This document shows positions 1-12,200 of a DNA stretch of 64,000 nucleotides, piece by piece. The notes beneath the pieces were generated by a model that saw nothing but the letters and a program-made list of their open reading frames with translations, was not told the DNA's origin and did no database searches. The stretch covers positions 19,761,426 through 19,825,425 of the forward strand of contig NC_135263.1 of assembly GCF_964204865.1 (NCBI RefSeq). Direction: 5' to 3'. A program made the translations under genes and the position numbers. This stretch comes from Styela clava (lineage: Eukaryota; Chordata; Ascidiacea; Stolidobranchia; Styelidae). The first letter of the stretch is position 1. Every line of letters starts with the position of its first letter.

Positions 1-16
1 TGACAATAGTATATTA

Positions 17-604
17 TATATCGCCGGATGAGAACAGAACAGGCCTAAGTCACAATTTTGAGTTTTGAGAAAAACGCAAAAAACAATTTGGAATATTTTC
101 ATTTTTGAATTTCTAGATATTCACACTTGGTAAAGTCCTGAGCTCTGGTTATTTTAATGTGGATGAGAATATCTTTGTAATCAATATTTTTTGGCACTTC
201 AGCTTCAATTCCTTTCTGCTTTTTTACCCCCATAATGGATTTCGGCCCATTCTGTTCTCAACAACTTCTGAGTTTTTTTGTATGGCATGCAAGGTAAAAC
301 AAGGTGGCTTAGGCCTAAGTTGCACTGAACAAATTTTTAGGGATGTAAGTTTCGGACATTTCATTTCTGATGTTCATCGTTCATGCCCATCATATTAGAA
401 CTCGGGACTATCTTTTTTCAATATTTTGGGGTTTTGAGCCATGCTCTACAAGGTGGTGGTCTTGAAATCCTGAATTTCTCAATGATAAAAATTTTAGCTG
501 GACTTAGGACTAATAGTCCTATATTGAAAAAACGATATATATTGAAAAAAGTCAATTTCCCAAAAATGTGACTTAGGCCCCTTCTGTTCTCATCCGGCGA
601 TATA
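17..604. mobile_element. MITE-like DNA transposon with about 40-bp terminal inverted repeats
   Basis: The left end (tcgccggatgagaacagaa from 21) is matched in reverse complement at the right end (ttctgttctcatccggcga ending at 600), and the match continues inward through a ggcctaagtcaca block, so the inverted repeats are roughly 40 bp. An AT-rich run flanks both sides, so a TA-type duplication cannot be told apart from the run itself. The interior has no credible protein. Short partial copies of the terminal motif recur inside, near 242-263 and 308-320. Superfamily not determined. Confidence 0.75.
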
Positions 605-1019
605 TATATATATTTCAAAATCTTGATAAGAGCAAACACTCGAAACACCTGTGCTAACATGCAAGAAAATAATTAATTGAAAGCTATTGATGTCCCAATT
701 CAGATGCAGTTTGTCACTTAATGATAAGAGCATACCAGCTGAATATGTCACTTCTGTTTTTTCAATTTATAGGTTGTCAAACAAAGAGGTCTTTTTGTGT
801 TATTAAAATCACATGTTCAAAACCTGCACAATAAATTGAAACTGTTGGTACAGGTTTTTCTTATTTGCCTGTTTGATGTAGACAATGCACTATATAATAT
901 TTGTATGGTATGCATTTTTGGTTTTTCAACAACCATTTAACGTATTATAGCTATTCTGTCAGCAGAAACTTTCCATTCAAAAGGCCTTCTGACATTTGAT
1001 ACCCGTTATGTTTCTACAG
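605..1019 (+). other. Intron or upstream sequence of the cyclin gene; no exon found
   Basis: This AT-rich stretch ends in a good acceptor (tttctacag) at 1019. The cyclin N-terminal segment that should precede the exon at 1020 was searched for here and not found, so the first coding exon is probably left of the window. Confidence 0.5.
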
Positions 1020-4000
1020 TTAATAGAAGTTGGACCAACAGAACGCGATTTCACTGTTACATGGATGTCACAATTGAATTCTCGATTCAATTTCTATCCT
1101 GAAACCTTTTTCCTGGCTGTCCATACTTTGGATCGGTTCCTCACTGCGGTGAAGGTAAGGTCATCTCATACAGTCATATACAAACTACTGTATCCCAGCG
1201 ATTAAAGTAGAAAGCATATGTTTAAAAAATTAGACCTGGTTGATTCAGAATTCCATTTATATAATTGTATAATTTTAATTTTATGCCTTCAAACAATATT
1301 GTATTCATTATTCTTTAGCAGACTTAGCTGTAGAGAAAATTTTATTTACTGTACTATGTCTCTGTATTACTATCAGAGTATCAGTGAGATTCATTGATAC
1401 ATTCCTCACTTATTCAACAATTGCTGTATATCATGCTTTATATTTGCTGCATGCGTCATTTTCATGACATTTTCAAGCCTGGCATTTTATTTTTCAGAGT
1501 CGACCCAAATATCTAAAATGCATTGCTGTCACTTGTCTTTATGTAGCAAGCAAATTGGTTGAGGAAGAAGAGGTAAGAATATGTGTAGTTTTAATAAATT
1601 CCCAAGAAAAAAACTCCAAATTACAAGCATTTAGCTTTTTTTTAAAAGAACAGTAGGCAAATTATTGGATCATTTATGTTGTGAAGACATCGACTATTAA
1701 TCGTTAACATTTGTATAACATGCATGTTCATACCGAGATCAGAATATTTTATGATTGCCTGTACAATATCTGGTTCAAATCTTTTCGATTGATTGCATTG
1801 TTTGAAAACTTGAAATAGAAATGTTAACTCAATACTGATAATTCTTAATTCTTTCCTTAACATTCCTATTTGTCATTATTACAATTTTTCAAACCTCGTA
1901 AAATATTTGGTTTCAGTTCATACCAGGGACTGGAGAACTTGTTGAAGCCAGTGAAAGTGGTTGTCGAGCAAAAGACGTTCTCAGAATGGAACGAATAATA
2001 CTTACGAAACTTGAGTGGGACTTACACACTCCAACTCCTCTTACATACTTGGAAATCGTAAGTCTGTTTTTTTTCCAGTCATTTCTCTTTAGAAAACTAC
2101 TCAACGATTTTTGAGTGGTAATTTTGAAGTTGTTAAATGTCTTCAAATAGATGTACATTGGAAGTTGATAAAATTTCTTGTTGGAATCATACTTAAAAAA
2201 AATCAAAAAAGGATTCTCATTTATTTGGGGGTGGGAAAAATTGCATATTTATGATACTGAAAAACAAATAGTGAATAGTTCTAATTATCAATTGAGTTGG
2301 GGCAGAACGCTGGGAGTCTCCATTTTCCTTTTACATATCGCTTGAATATTTTGCCCACCCTGTATGTATATTTACTTAAGCTTAGATACCAATCTTCATT
2401 TTTATATTTTGCCATTTTTGAAAATTTTTATTTTATTTACGAGACTAATCATGTCTACTTGTTTTCTGTTATTTCATTACCAGTAATTATATTTCGGTCC
2501 CAAATTGATCATATTTGATATTTTTTATCCAATAAACATCGTTTATTTTTTATTTCGCAACAGTTCCATGCTCTGGCTTTCTCCAATCAGTCAAAGAAAC
2601 CTTTAACAGTCCATCAAATGAAGGATTGTTCCAAGTCTGAGAAATCTTCATTTCTTGCGCGACATTTGAACCAGTTGACAAGGGAATTGCAACATGTCAT
2701 ATGCAATTATTCTTTGGCCATATTTCCAAGCGCTTCCATCGCTTTGGCACTCGTCTCACTGGAGATAGAGAATTTAACTGCGGATCCTAGCCGCTGGCTC
2801 ATAATTACAAGCCAGATTCAAGCTTTTGCTAAGGTAACTCAAAAGTGAAATATGTAAACTGAAGTGTAGTATGATCTTAATTGGAGTTATATATCATTAT
2901 GTTTTCAATTTTTTATTATAAAATAAATGGAATTTAATTACCGGTACATTTATAACTAAAATGTATATGATTTATTGTTACCTAATCTAAAATACTTGAA
3001 TGCAGTACCTAAAATTATTAATCAATTAATTTCTATGGTTTGGTATAGTTTTTTGCCAATGTATGGAGGCTGTGAAATTGCTCCAGTTTATGTCAGCAAG
3101 CTTGAACCGTAGACCGTAGTTAACTTGACGTACTAAACTCACAAAAATAACAAGTGTCTCGAACATATAATCCTTTTATTCTTGTATTCTGGTTTGAGGT
3201 CATATTGAAGTACCTTACGTCATTATCTATATATAATCCTAAATATCTATTCCATCTGTTTTGTGATTGTTACATACTTCTGAACTGAAGTTTTTACCAG
3301 TCTCCACTTATGATGGATTATTACGACAAATGCTTGACAATATGGCAATGCTTTATGAATGGCTGTTCGCATATGAATTGTGGGGGCATTTTTAAATATT
3401 AAACAATTTATCACTAAAAATAATTCTATCGTGATATATTTCCATGTTTTAGGTCAAAACGAATGATTTGATGAGTTGTCGCTCTGTGATCTTCAACCTC
3501 TTGCCAAAAAAGATCTGCAGTTCTACGGCCCGCAATCCGATATATTACATGGTGTCATATACCGGCAATCCGGACCAAAAATTGTATGATATACCTGCAG
3601 CTGAGCATACGATAAATAAAGATATCATTCCTCTTGTTTATCAAGTATGTATTATTTTATCTGAATGTTCAATAATATTTTTAATCAATACTTCATAGAT
3701 GCGAGTAAAAATCTACTTTCCTTGTTTTGTTATGCCTATATGTTTACATTGTAAGCAGAATCTGACAAAAAAACTTTTTTCCATGATACCATGAATTAAC
3801 TAATTATTCACAATTTACATTAATTTTGTTTGGGTTGTGCTTTCCATGAAGTATTTTCAATTCGCTTCCGCTTGCCTGATTTTGTTCTCATTGTATGATT
3901 CTAGGGAGCAGCTACAAAACGAAAGGCAAATGACATCAATCCTCATGTTCCAGTATCCGATTTCGTCAAAAAAGTCCACACAAACTATTCACAAAATTGT

Positions 4001-5474
4001 AACATTGGTGACAAAATTGTGCAAGTGTGTGACCATAATATCGAACAGTCACCAATTATTCAAAGTGTCGTTGAAGCTCACAAGCTGCCTTATCTTGCCT
4101 CTGGGCCGACAACAATTACAATATCTCAGGGAGAACGACAAGAAATGCATGGTGATAACACTGTGACTAACTATGTCCATGCAATGCCTCACAATTCCAT
4201 TAACAATAATTCTTGTGTGCTCAAGTCACAGAAATCCCAAATTGATTATGAGCCTTTTGTTGGAAATCTGTTGAATGACAGCGGAATTTCTCAAGACAGT
4301 GACTGGAACAGCTCCACTCAAGATGAAAATGATGAAATGGATTCAGATGGATATGACAGTGACAAGACACTGACAGCGTCTGAAGGCGAAGATGAGGAAT
4401 ATACAGAAAGGTATCTCAGTTATAAATATATTCAATGTTATTCTGCAGTAATTTAACAATGATGTCTATTAATCAGTCTAATTAGGTTTTTAAAAAAATA
4501 TTTCAAAAAGAACATTGCTTTCTACCATCATCTTTATACTGATAATTTGGCGCTTCAGAAGTGTATGTACCAATATGGAGGTAACTTTACATCTAGTTGT
4601 GTAAAGGAACTGAAACCCATGGGCAGGGGGTATATTCACTTGCCTAACACAGACAGTCCCAGAACTCGTAATAGAATAAATTATGCCCTAACCCTAACCT
4701 GGTACACCCACTACGGGAGTTCCGATAATTTTGTGTGACGATCTCTGCAATTTGTTTCAAAGCATGATCTACAATGAACTTAATTTTATCTCAGTTTTTT
4801 TCTTTATTCCAGAAAAAAACATGAAGCAATGAGAATGAGACCGCTAACTTATGCCGAAATTGTCAAGTGTGGTATTCTTGAAACTGTTGCGCTGTAAGTG
4901 GTAACAAAGCTGTTTTTTTCTCAAGGATTTCTTTCTGTTATAAGATGTCAAAATTCTTGTGAAGGAATAAAGAGATATGTGGATAACTAATTTTTGATAA
5001 ATACCTATTGAAGTTTTCCTCAAAAGTTGTGAAATTATTCTGTCAAAAGTTAGGAATGTAAGGTAGTACTAATAGCTACAGAAGAATTTTTGATTTGTTA
5101 AAATCGATCTGCAATCAGCAACTAGATCATTCGTAGAATAAAACCTAAAGATATTAAATTTTGGGCGTTTGAAGAAGTAGGTATGGTACCAATATGGAGG
5201 TAACTAATTTTGTTCGCCTCTTTTACATCAAGTTGTGTAAGGGGACTGAAACCTATGGGCAGAGGGATATTCACCTGGCTAACACGTACAGTCCCAGAAC
5301 TTTTATTTGAAACTCAAATGAGAAAAATTGGAATAAATTAATGGCCTAACCCTAACCTGGTACACATTGCGGGGGTATCTGATTTTATATTTAGATCATT
5401 TTCCATGTCTTTTCAGATTGAAATAATCTGAATCTAATAAATACTTTTATGTTTTGTTTCTCAGGTCTGTATGA
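1020..5474 (+). CDS. CCNI: Cyclin I-like protein, 5' partial, eight exons visible
   Basis: Exons: 1020-1154, 1498-1572, 1917-2057, 2564-2833, 3453-3644, 3905-4410, 4813-4893 and 5465-5474. Joined, they give 469 residues with the N-terminus missing. The first exon holds the cyclin-box core FYPETFFLAVHTLDRFL. The next two give PKYLKCIAVTCLYVASKL and RMERIILTKLEWDLHTPTPL, the cyclin I/G-type signature, closest to cyclin I as I know it. The fifth exon region and a TKRKAND motif at the start of the 506-nt exon also recall the cyclin I tail. The last third is acidic and Ser-rich (for example DENDEMDSDGYDSD) and probably disordered. Cyclin I proteins are atypical cyclins linked to CDK5 and cell survival; that role here is inferred from family only. 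Introns are mostly phase 0. Two MITEs sit in the last two introns. Confidence 0.85.
4553..4719 (+). mobile_element. MITE of the telomere-motif family, copy a
   Basis: It runs from a degenerate terminal repeat (cttcagaagtgtatgtacca) to its inverted partner (ggtacacccactacgggag). The core (gggactgaaacccatgggcag-like block, cacagacagtcccagaactc, ccctaaccctaacc) recurs at 5171, 11180, 13940, 27613 and 61729. It lies in an intron of the cyclin gene. Confidence 0.7.
5171..5375 (+). mobile_element. MITE of the telomere-motif family, copy b
   Basis: Same core as the copy at 4553, with the extra block aactaattttgttcgcc and the cctaaccctaacctgg motif before the right end. It lies in the last intron of the cyclin gene. 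The ends are more diverged than in the copies at 27613 and 61729. Confidence 0.7.
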
Positions 5475-7752
5475 ACAAGACCTAACTTGTTACTTCATCA
5501 GCATGAATCTGAAACACAATTAAACTGTGGAGACTATTCTCCAATCAACGAACAGGACTCTTTGTTATATATGAAGTTCTCAACACGATTCTGAGGAGCA
5601 CAAAATTTTTTTATTGTCTTTATTAGTCTCTTTGATGCTATTTTTATATCTTAGAATGATTTTCTGGCTTTCATTTTTCAAGCTTGTATATTATCGATAA
5701 ATATTATCAAATATATATTGAAACCTTATTTTTGTATCACAACATTACCATATAACCGCTTTATTTTCCGTTTGTTTTCATCTTATACTGATGAAAACCT
5801 CTAATTATTATTACATGGAATAGATACTTCATCATTAAAGAAATAGTATATTTTTTGTCGATGGTTTGTTCTGAAATTCATAACAAGTATTTTTGCAGAA
5901 ATATCACTATTGCATTTAGTCTTTCTCAGTATGTCTTGCTTGGTGGAATACTCATATTTTTGAAGTCTCAACATTATTGTAGGGTTTTTCTTCGAAAACA
6001 ACCCCCTTTTCAATGGTTGACCTCTCCAATCGAGTATCAGAAGTCCACAATTCTTTTGCAGCTCTTGTTTGATATTTCTACTCTAATGTGACGTATGCAA
6101 ATCACATCAATTTTAATTTTTCCGTTGTCTCACTCTCATATCAAAAAATAGGGAAATGTCGAATCGAATAGACTATTGCCACATTCCTATTCTTTACTGC
6201 ATCAATATATCATGGCAATATATTAAAAGATAAGAAAAAATCGATGATGAAATACTATATTGGGCCACTATTCTGGAGACAATACATCTCTTACATTATA
6301 GAACAAAACTTTTTTGTTTTGGTTGTCTTGGTTACAAAACTACATTGGGGCTTTCATAATCAACATTGTATTAAATGTTTAAAATTGAATGATGATTTGT
6401 ATTTTTATTGTGTAATTCTTCAGTAAAGAATTTAGCTGTTCATAAAAAGCTGGTTTCACCTTTGACAGATTTGAAATTAATTTTTTTGATTCAAGGATCA
6501 ATAGATATTTATTGTCACATAGTCAAATTTTCATTGTTCCTTGTTTGGTTGTGTATTTTAACTTTCTGGGTACATTCATTGTATTGCACGATTAATAACA
6601 AGTCGCTATGTTTGGTAATCTTGGTCTAAGTGTCATATATATAAAATATATACTTCGTTGGTGTTTTTGTGACATCGGTTTTTCAAACCGTCAAGTTTCA
6701 CATTATTTTTCACATGTCCAGTTTTTGTTTTCTTATTTGAAAGATTGATCTGTTTTAGTTGAGTTTTCAATAGCTTTGGTATTTTGTGGTCTTTTCATTG
6801 TGTTTTCATGTATGTTCTTTTTTTCTATCTCACTGCACTCTGCATGATGTGAATTTTAGCAGTTCACCACTATTTTCCCAATTATTTATATAGACTTGTA
6901 AAAGTACAGTGAGGTATGGTAAATCTTATTGCCGTTATATGAAGCTTAATCTTTATTGTTTAACAGATGTGTAAATACCAAGATTTGAAATTGGGAATCA
7001 AATTTTCACCTAATTTAATAATGTGCACATTAAATAGACACAAAATGAGCTGGCCGCTGTTAGCTTATTCTACAGTAGTTCTTATAATTATCGGTTCCAA
7101 CATGTCTTGTCAAGAAATTTTCAGCTATTTTTTATGCAACCATATTATACATTTGGTGGTTGTATGTATCTTGCAAACAGTATTAAAATACTCTGAAAAG
7201 GAGATGTGTATATATTCAACTGTCCATATATTAACTAAATATATATATATATATTGTGTATATGTGTAATATATGATATTATTAAATATAATCATTTAGA
7301 AATGGGTGCATAAACCAGTATGAAATTGCCCTATTTTTCTAAAAGCATAGTGTTTACAATTAAACAGCTGGCCTATAATTGTAAAAAGTGTTTGGGTCCG
7401 GATGTCCATGGTTCAATAGTGGAAACCAATTCGATTGTTACTCTGATACCCTATTGTTGCTTTCAAGATTTTAGTTTAAGTTTCCCGACCAATATTTTTC
7501 AAGTCTATTATTCTTTTTCGAAATAGAGCCATTGTGTTATTGGGTCGTACAATTCTGTCAACTAGATGTATTACACATTCTTATGAACGTTTTTGATTTC
7601 TTTTCAATATTTTATAATTTGCTAGTTGTCTTTTGGTATTCACTTAATTTCGTTGAAAAATATATGTCTTCACTTTCATGTATAGTCTATTTTTCGTGTT
7701 CATCATAAATGAGGCAAGCATTCACGTTTTCAAAGTACGATGCTGTAATAAA
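5475..7752 (+). other. Probable long 3'UTR of the cyclin gene
   Basis: After the stop codon at 5472-5474 the sequence is T-rich, without splice-supported coding potential, up to an AATAAA hexamer at 7747-7752. No nearer AATAAA stands out, so a 3'UTR of about 2.3 kb is inferred. Small open frames here look random. Confidence 0.45.
7747..7752 (+). promoter_or_regulatory. Candidate polyadenylation signal AATAAA
   Basis: A canonical hexamer lies downstream of the cyclin stop codon and is followed by T-rich and GT-containing sequence. Assignment to this gene is inferred from position. Confidence 0.45.
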
Positions 7753-8570
7753 GGATTGTAGAGTTTTCTATATATCCCCGTGTCGATTGGCGCGCTGGTT
7801 CGTTACGCGTGCCCTGTCGCACTTTTTATGAATATTTGTTCAAAATATTACGTTTTCCTAATTCCAAATTAAATTCGAAATAAATAAATGGTAGGTTGCC
7901 AACATGTATAACGATGTTGTAAAAGTAGTCTATAATATTCGAATCCTTGTTGAGGCTTGGTTACAGGCTTTGCTATATAACGGTCTGCTAAAATTTGGGA
8001 CTTTACGAGGTTTACGAACTCCGGTTACAATTGGAGATGGCGATTTGGAATAGAGCGCCTGATGCTTGTATCGGAATGCATTAAACTGCGCATCTCAATT
8101 TGAGAATGGCTCGTTTGGTGCTCCAGTGACTTGATGCAATATCAGAAAAGCCGCCTGAAACCTCACATTTACTTGCAATACACGGATGACGATATATTGC
8201 ATCAAATAATGTTTTGAAGTTTGGGAACTATTTCACAAATGAATTTACCCGAGTTGGCTCCATTTGCATTTTGTGTCTGGAATTGTCAACGTTCAAAAAT
8301 ATAGTTAATGTAGATGACTATGTTTGTTTTGATGGCAGTAGGCTTACTAGGTACCTACGATTTGTATTGCACGTAATCACAAGGATACAAGGTTTATATT
8401 TTTCCCTCCTAAGATTTTTTCTATCAAGTGAATGAGCGCGTGTTTATGTACGTTTTAAACTCATTTTAGGCTAAGCTCACCCTCCTTGTTTTCCTTGCAC
8501 CTTGTTGACCTGTTTGAAATTTTTATGTGTTTTGAGTATCGTCATGTTTTGAGCAGAGGAGCAAAAAAAG
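7753..8570. other. Intergenic, nothing recognised
   Basis: No coding region with splice support and no clear repeat was seen between the cyclin 3' end and the simple repeat at 8571. Confidence 0.4.
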
Positions 8571-8588
8571 ATTGATTGATTGATTGAT
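8571..8588. repeat. Short (TTGA)n simple repeat
   Basis: Just over four copies of the tetranucleotide attg/ttga in tandem. Confidence 0.85.
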
Positions 8589-8592
8589 AAGC

Positions 8593-8730
8593 CAGCGGTT
8601 CCCCTAGTGGGCGAGAACGCGTCCTTTAGGCCTTCGCAACAACTGGGCACTGACTGAAAATTGTGCGCTGGGTGGGCGCTGGCTGTCTAACTGGGCGATT
8701 GGGGAGCGCTGTCAACAAATTGGGCGGTTA
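8593..8730. mobile_element. hAT end fragment, truncated
   Basis: It starts cagcggttcccctagtggg, which resembles the hAT-type end found at 18437 (reverse complement cagtgattcccaaagtggg), and continues with several gggcg motifs. No partner end or target duplication was found, so this is a remnant. Confidence 0.4.
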
Positions 8731-9218
8731 CACAAATGTAATAATATTTATTTTTTCCACTCGATTTATTTTACGATATCACCGTTAGAAAAATTTCTAA
8801 GTCTAAAAATCCCACAGAGTAAAATTTATCAATCAAGTCGGTAGTTTTAGAACACTACAGGTGTGTACAAGGCATTTATGATATTTGCAATGTCTAAGAA
8901 AGTGTTTTCAATCTGCCGCGGCCCACTCAAAACAAAAATCATGGTGCTTTCCGTTTTATTTTTAGTATTTTATAATAGCAGTTTTGATAAGTAATGATTT
9001 TATTTAGTCGTAAGTCGACTCAACCACAGTTACATCCGACACTGAATGGATGCTCCTTGCACCACTACAGTCGCGTGTTGCGTCAGTATGCCAATCAACT
9101 GTTAACTATGCTGTAACGTCCAACGTTGAATTTCCATCTGCTACTGCTGTACTAGCAGACTGCTTGACTAGGGCTTGTATAACAGTTAACGGTAGATTTC
9201 TTTTTTGGTCATTTTGAT
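8731..9218 (+). other. Region upstream of HARS first exon; probable promoter and 5'UTR
   Basis: No repeat or coding exon recognised. It ends directly at the ATG of the WHEP-type first exon, so the promoter and 5'UTR of the cytosolic transcript should lie here. No TATA box was identified with confidence. Confidence 0.35.
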
Positions 9219-12200
9219 ATGGATAATCGACAAGAAATTCAAGAAAAAATAAAAACGCAGGGTGGAATTGTTCGTAGTCTAAAGCAGGCAAAAGCTGATA
9301 AGCAACAGGTAAAATATAGAAATACCGGTACCGTGTCTAGTGTGGTTTAGTACCCCAAGTAGGCTACTTCTAGTCTGCTACACTGCTAGTGTAGCATGAC
9401 GAATTTTGCACATGTCAATCCTAACCACTACCTGATTTCGCCATACAAAAATTATGTCACTACTGCACTAGCATTTTTACTTGCGAAAAATTGATAACCA
9501 CCTTGATAAGCAGATAAATCAAGCAGTAAATTCGATAGGATAGGATAGGATTTACATATTTATCCCGGGGGAGAGGAAAGCCGATAAGACAGCTTATCCA
9601 TATGGCGAACCACGGCCTCTCGTCCGGTTACCATTCCAAGTCGGGTATGGGATTAGTTTTTACTGTATTGTTTGTTTTCGGAAGCATGGACTTGGTGGTG
9701 GAGGAAGCCGTAACTGACCAGCGGTTACGTGAACCACCCAACGACGGCGAGGAGTCCAGCAATCCTCTCGCACATAACCATCCCTGCATGGGATTCGAAC
9801 CTGCGAACCCACGCAGAGTAATTAGAGGTGCGGTGGCGAGCGTATTCTTAAGCCGCTTAGCCCGTTGAGACACACCACTGCCACATGTCTTTGAAAAGGC
9901 GTGAGAACCATTGTTCAGTTGGAAGGGGCTGCACTTTTTTGAGATATCCTGGATATATCCAACCACCTTGAAAAACACAATAAAATATGATAGACAAACT
10001 AAGACTGTAAGTCGTTGTTACAGCTGTACAGTATGCCAAATGCTGAAGGAAAATTTACTTTTACAAATTAATATTATCATTTTGAATCAAAATGATTGTA
10101 AAATGTGAGGTACAACACTGATGTTGAACAGCACAAAGATAGGAAACACAGGCCTCAGGCACTGAAAATAGAAAGATGTGCCTAGCATAGGACTCTGCGG
10201 CATCGCTTTACAATAAATTCTGAAGAATAAATAGCATATCTGCATATGTGACAACACGATGACTTCTGCTATGTTTTTTTTAAGTCATCAATTCTTACCT
10301 TATATATGAATTGCATGATGTCATAGTATGGGATGTCTGTTCCTATGGCTGAAAGCCTGAAATAATATTCAATGTAAATACCTGACACTGATGAATATTT
10401 TGTGCCAAAATTTGGATAACTTTATTCTCAAGCACCTATGTCATGTAAGAAGCATGTATTTTAATACTAATATATGTCTTAGAATATACTTTAGCGATGA
10501 ATGTGAATTGGACAAAACTTCTTAGAATTTCGACTTCCATTACCAAGTCGTTGAAGCTTCGCTCGACATATGCTTTCTGTCATCATGCCACTACAGTAGA
10601 TGAGGTACCTTTGTTTTTTTCAACATTTATGACTCGTTATATCTAATTTAATTTGTTTTTTTCATTTCAGATTGATGAAGAAGTTTCAAAACTACTGGAA
10701 TTGAAAGCAAAACTGGGGGATGGAGATACGAAAACAAAGTACGTTCTCAAAGCTCCAAAGGGAACTAGAGACTTCACGCCAAAGCAAATGGTGATTCGTG
10801 AAAAGGTTTTTGACACCATCATCGGTTGCTTTAAAAGACATGGAGCGGAAACAATTGATACTCCTGTATTTGAATTAAAGGTATTTCATTGGTTAACAGT
10901 TAAACATAGTTCAAGTCCTTTCTGCATGATTTATTATTTAGGAATATCATTGCATTTTATTTGATCTCAAACTGGCACCCTCTCCCGTTATTAAAAAATT
11001 TAATAGTCCTTTAGTACTTAAGTGAACTAAACACAGCTACAGGAGTGGTGACTCTTCTACGGCCCATGGGTCAGGGCCACGGCCCATCTAAGTGGGCCAC
11101 ATGGGCCGTGGCCCCATCAGGAAAAATTCAATTATCTTACCAAAATTTTCAATTTTTACAAAATTGTCAATATTCGTACCAAAAAAATATACTCCTGTAG
11201 TATGTCTACCAGGTTAGGGTTAGGACAAAATTTTGTTCAGATTTTTCACATTAAGTTCTATTTGAGTTCGGGGACTGCCTGTGTTAGCCATGTGAATAGT
11301 CCCTTTACACAACTTGATGGGCCGCGGCCCATAGCCTGATTGGCCGAGGCCCAATTCGATGAGCCGTGGCCCCGGCCCATGGGCCGTAGAGGAGTCACCA
11401 CTACCACTCACTCAGAGATAACGCTTTATTTCTAACTGAGTGTACGTGACCTTGCTTTGAAAAAATTCCGTAACAAAATGCATCCTGCCATTGGATCATT
11501 TTGGATCCAAATACTTTTGGATTTGGTATTCTGATCTGCCCATTCCTATCCTAAATCTTAGTTTATTTTCAGTAATTGATTAAAATAGTGGTTCTCAAAT
11601 GTTGCGTCGCGCCCCACAAAGGGGTCGTAGACAATTTTTTGAAGGGGCATGAAGCTAATTAAAAATAAAAATATTTTTTAGATTTGATCTTGTCCGCCTT
11701 ATTTGTTTTTTGAAACTTTTTTTCATTCATTCTATTATTTATGTTCCATCCACCTATTTTTTAATGTGTTTCACCTTACTATCATTTATTTGTAACTTAT
11801 TGTTAGCTATCAAATTCTAAAAAGAGGTGCGGCCTAAAAAGTTTGAGAACCTCTGGATTAAAATATGGAAGATGACTTTTGTTTGCCTATCGCCTGGTGT
11901 AAATAACCTACTAATCACTTACCTTGAAGTTAATAACATATGGCAGATGCTCATCTCATGCCTTATGATAGACAGATTTTACTGCTCCTAATAACATTTT
12001 TCGTTGCTATATTTTTCAGGAAACTCTGACAAATAAATATGGAGAGGACAGCAAACTAATATACGATCTTAAAGATCAAGGAGGTGAAATGCTGGCTTTG
12101 AGATATGATCTTACAGTAAGTTTTTCTATTTGGCCAACACCTTTTAGATTATATTTTGTGCAAATCGAATGTTGGACATTGAAGAACATCTGGATTCCGC

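Noticed and set aside
4680..4705. Real telomere or subtelomere
   Set aside because: Only two or three units of ccctaa, always within the same MITE family or the short hAT target tract; not an array.
9791..9885. Possible tRNA gene on the minus strand (B box and A box)
   Set aside because: It is the head of a SINE: the same head with a long body occurs at 42812 and in fragments, and the acceptor and anticodon arms do not pair well.
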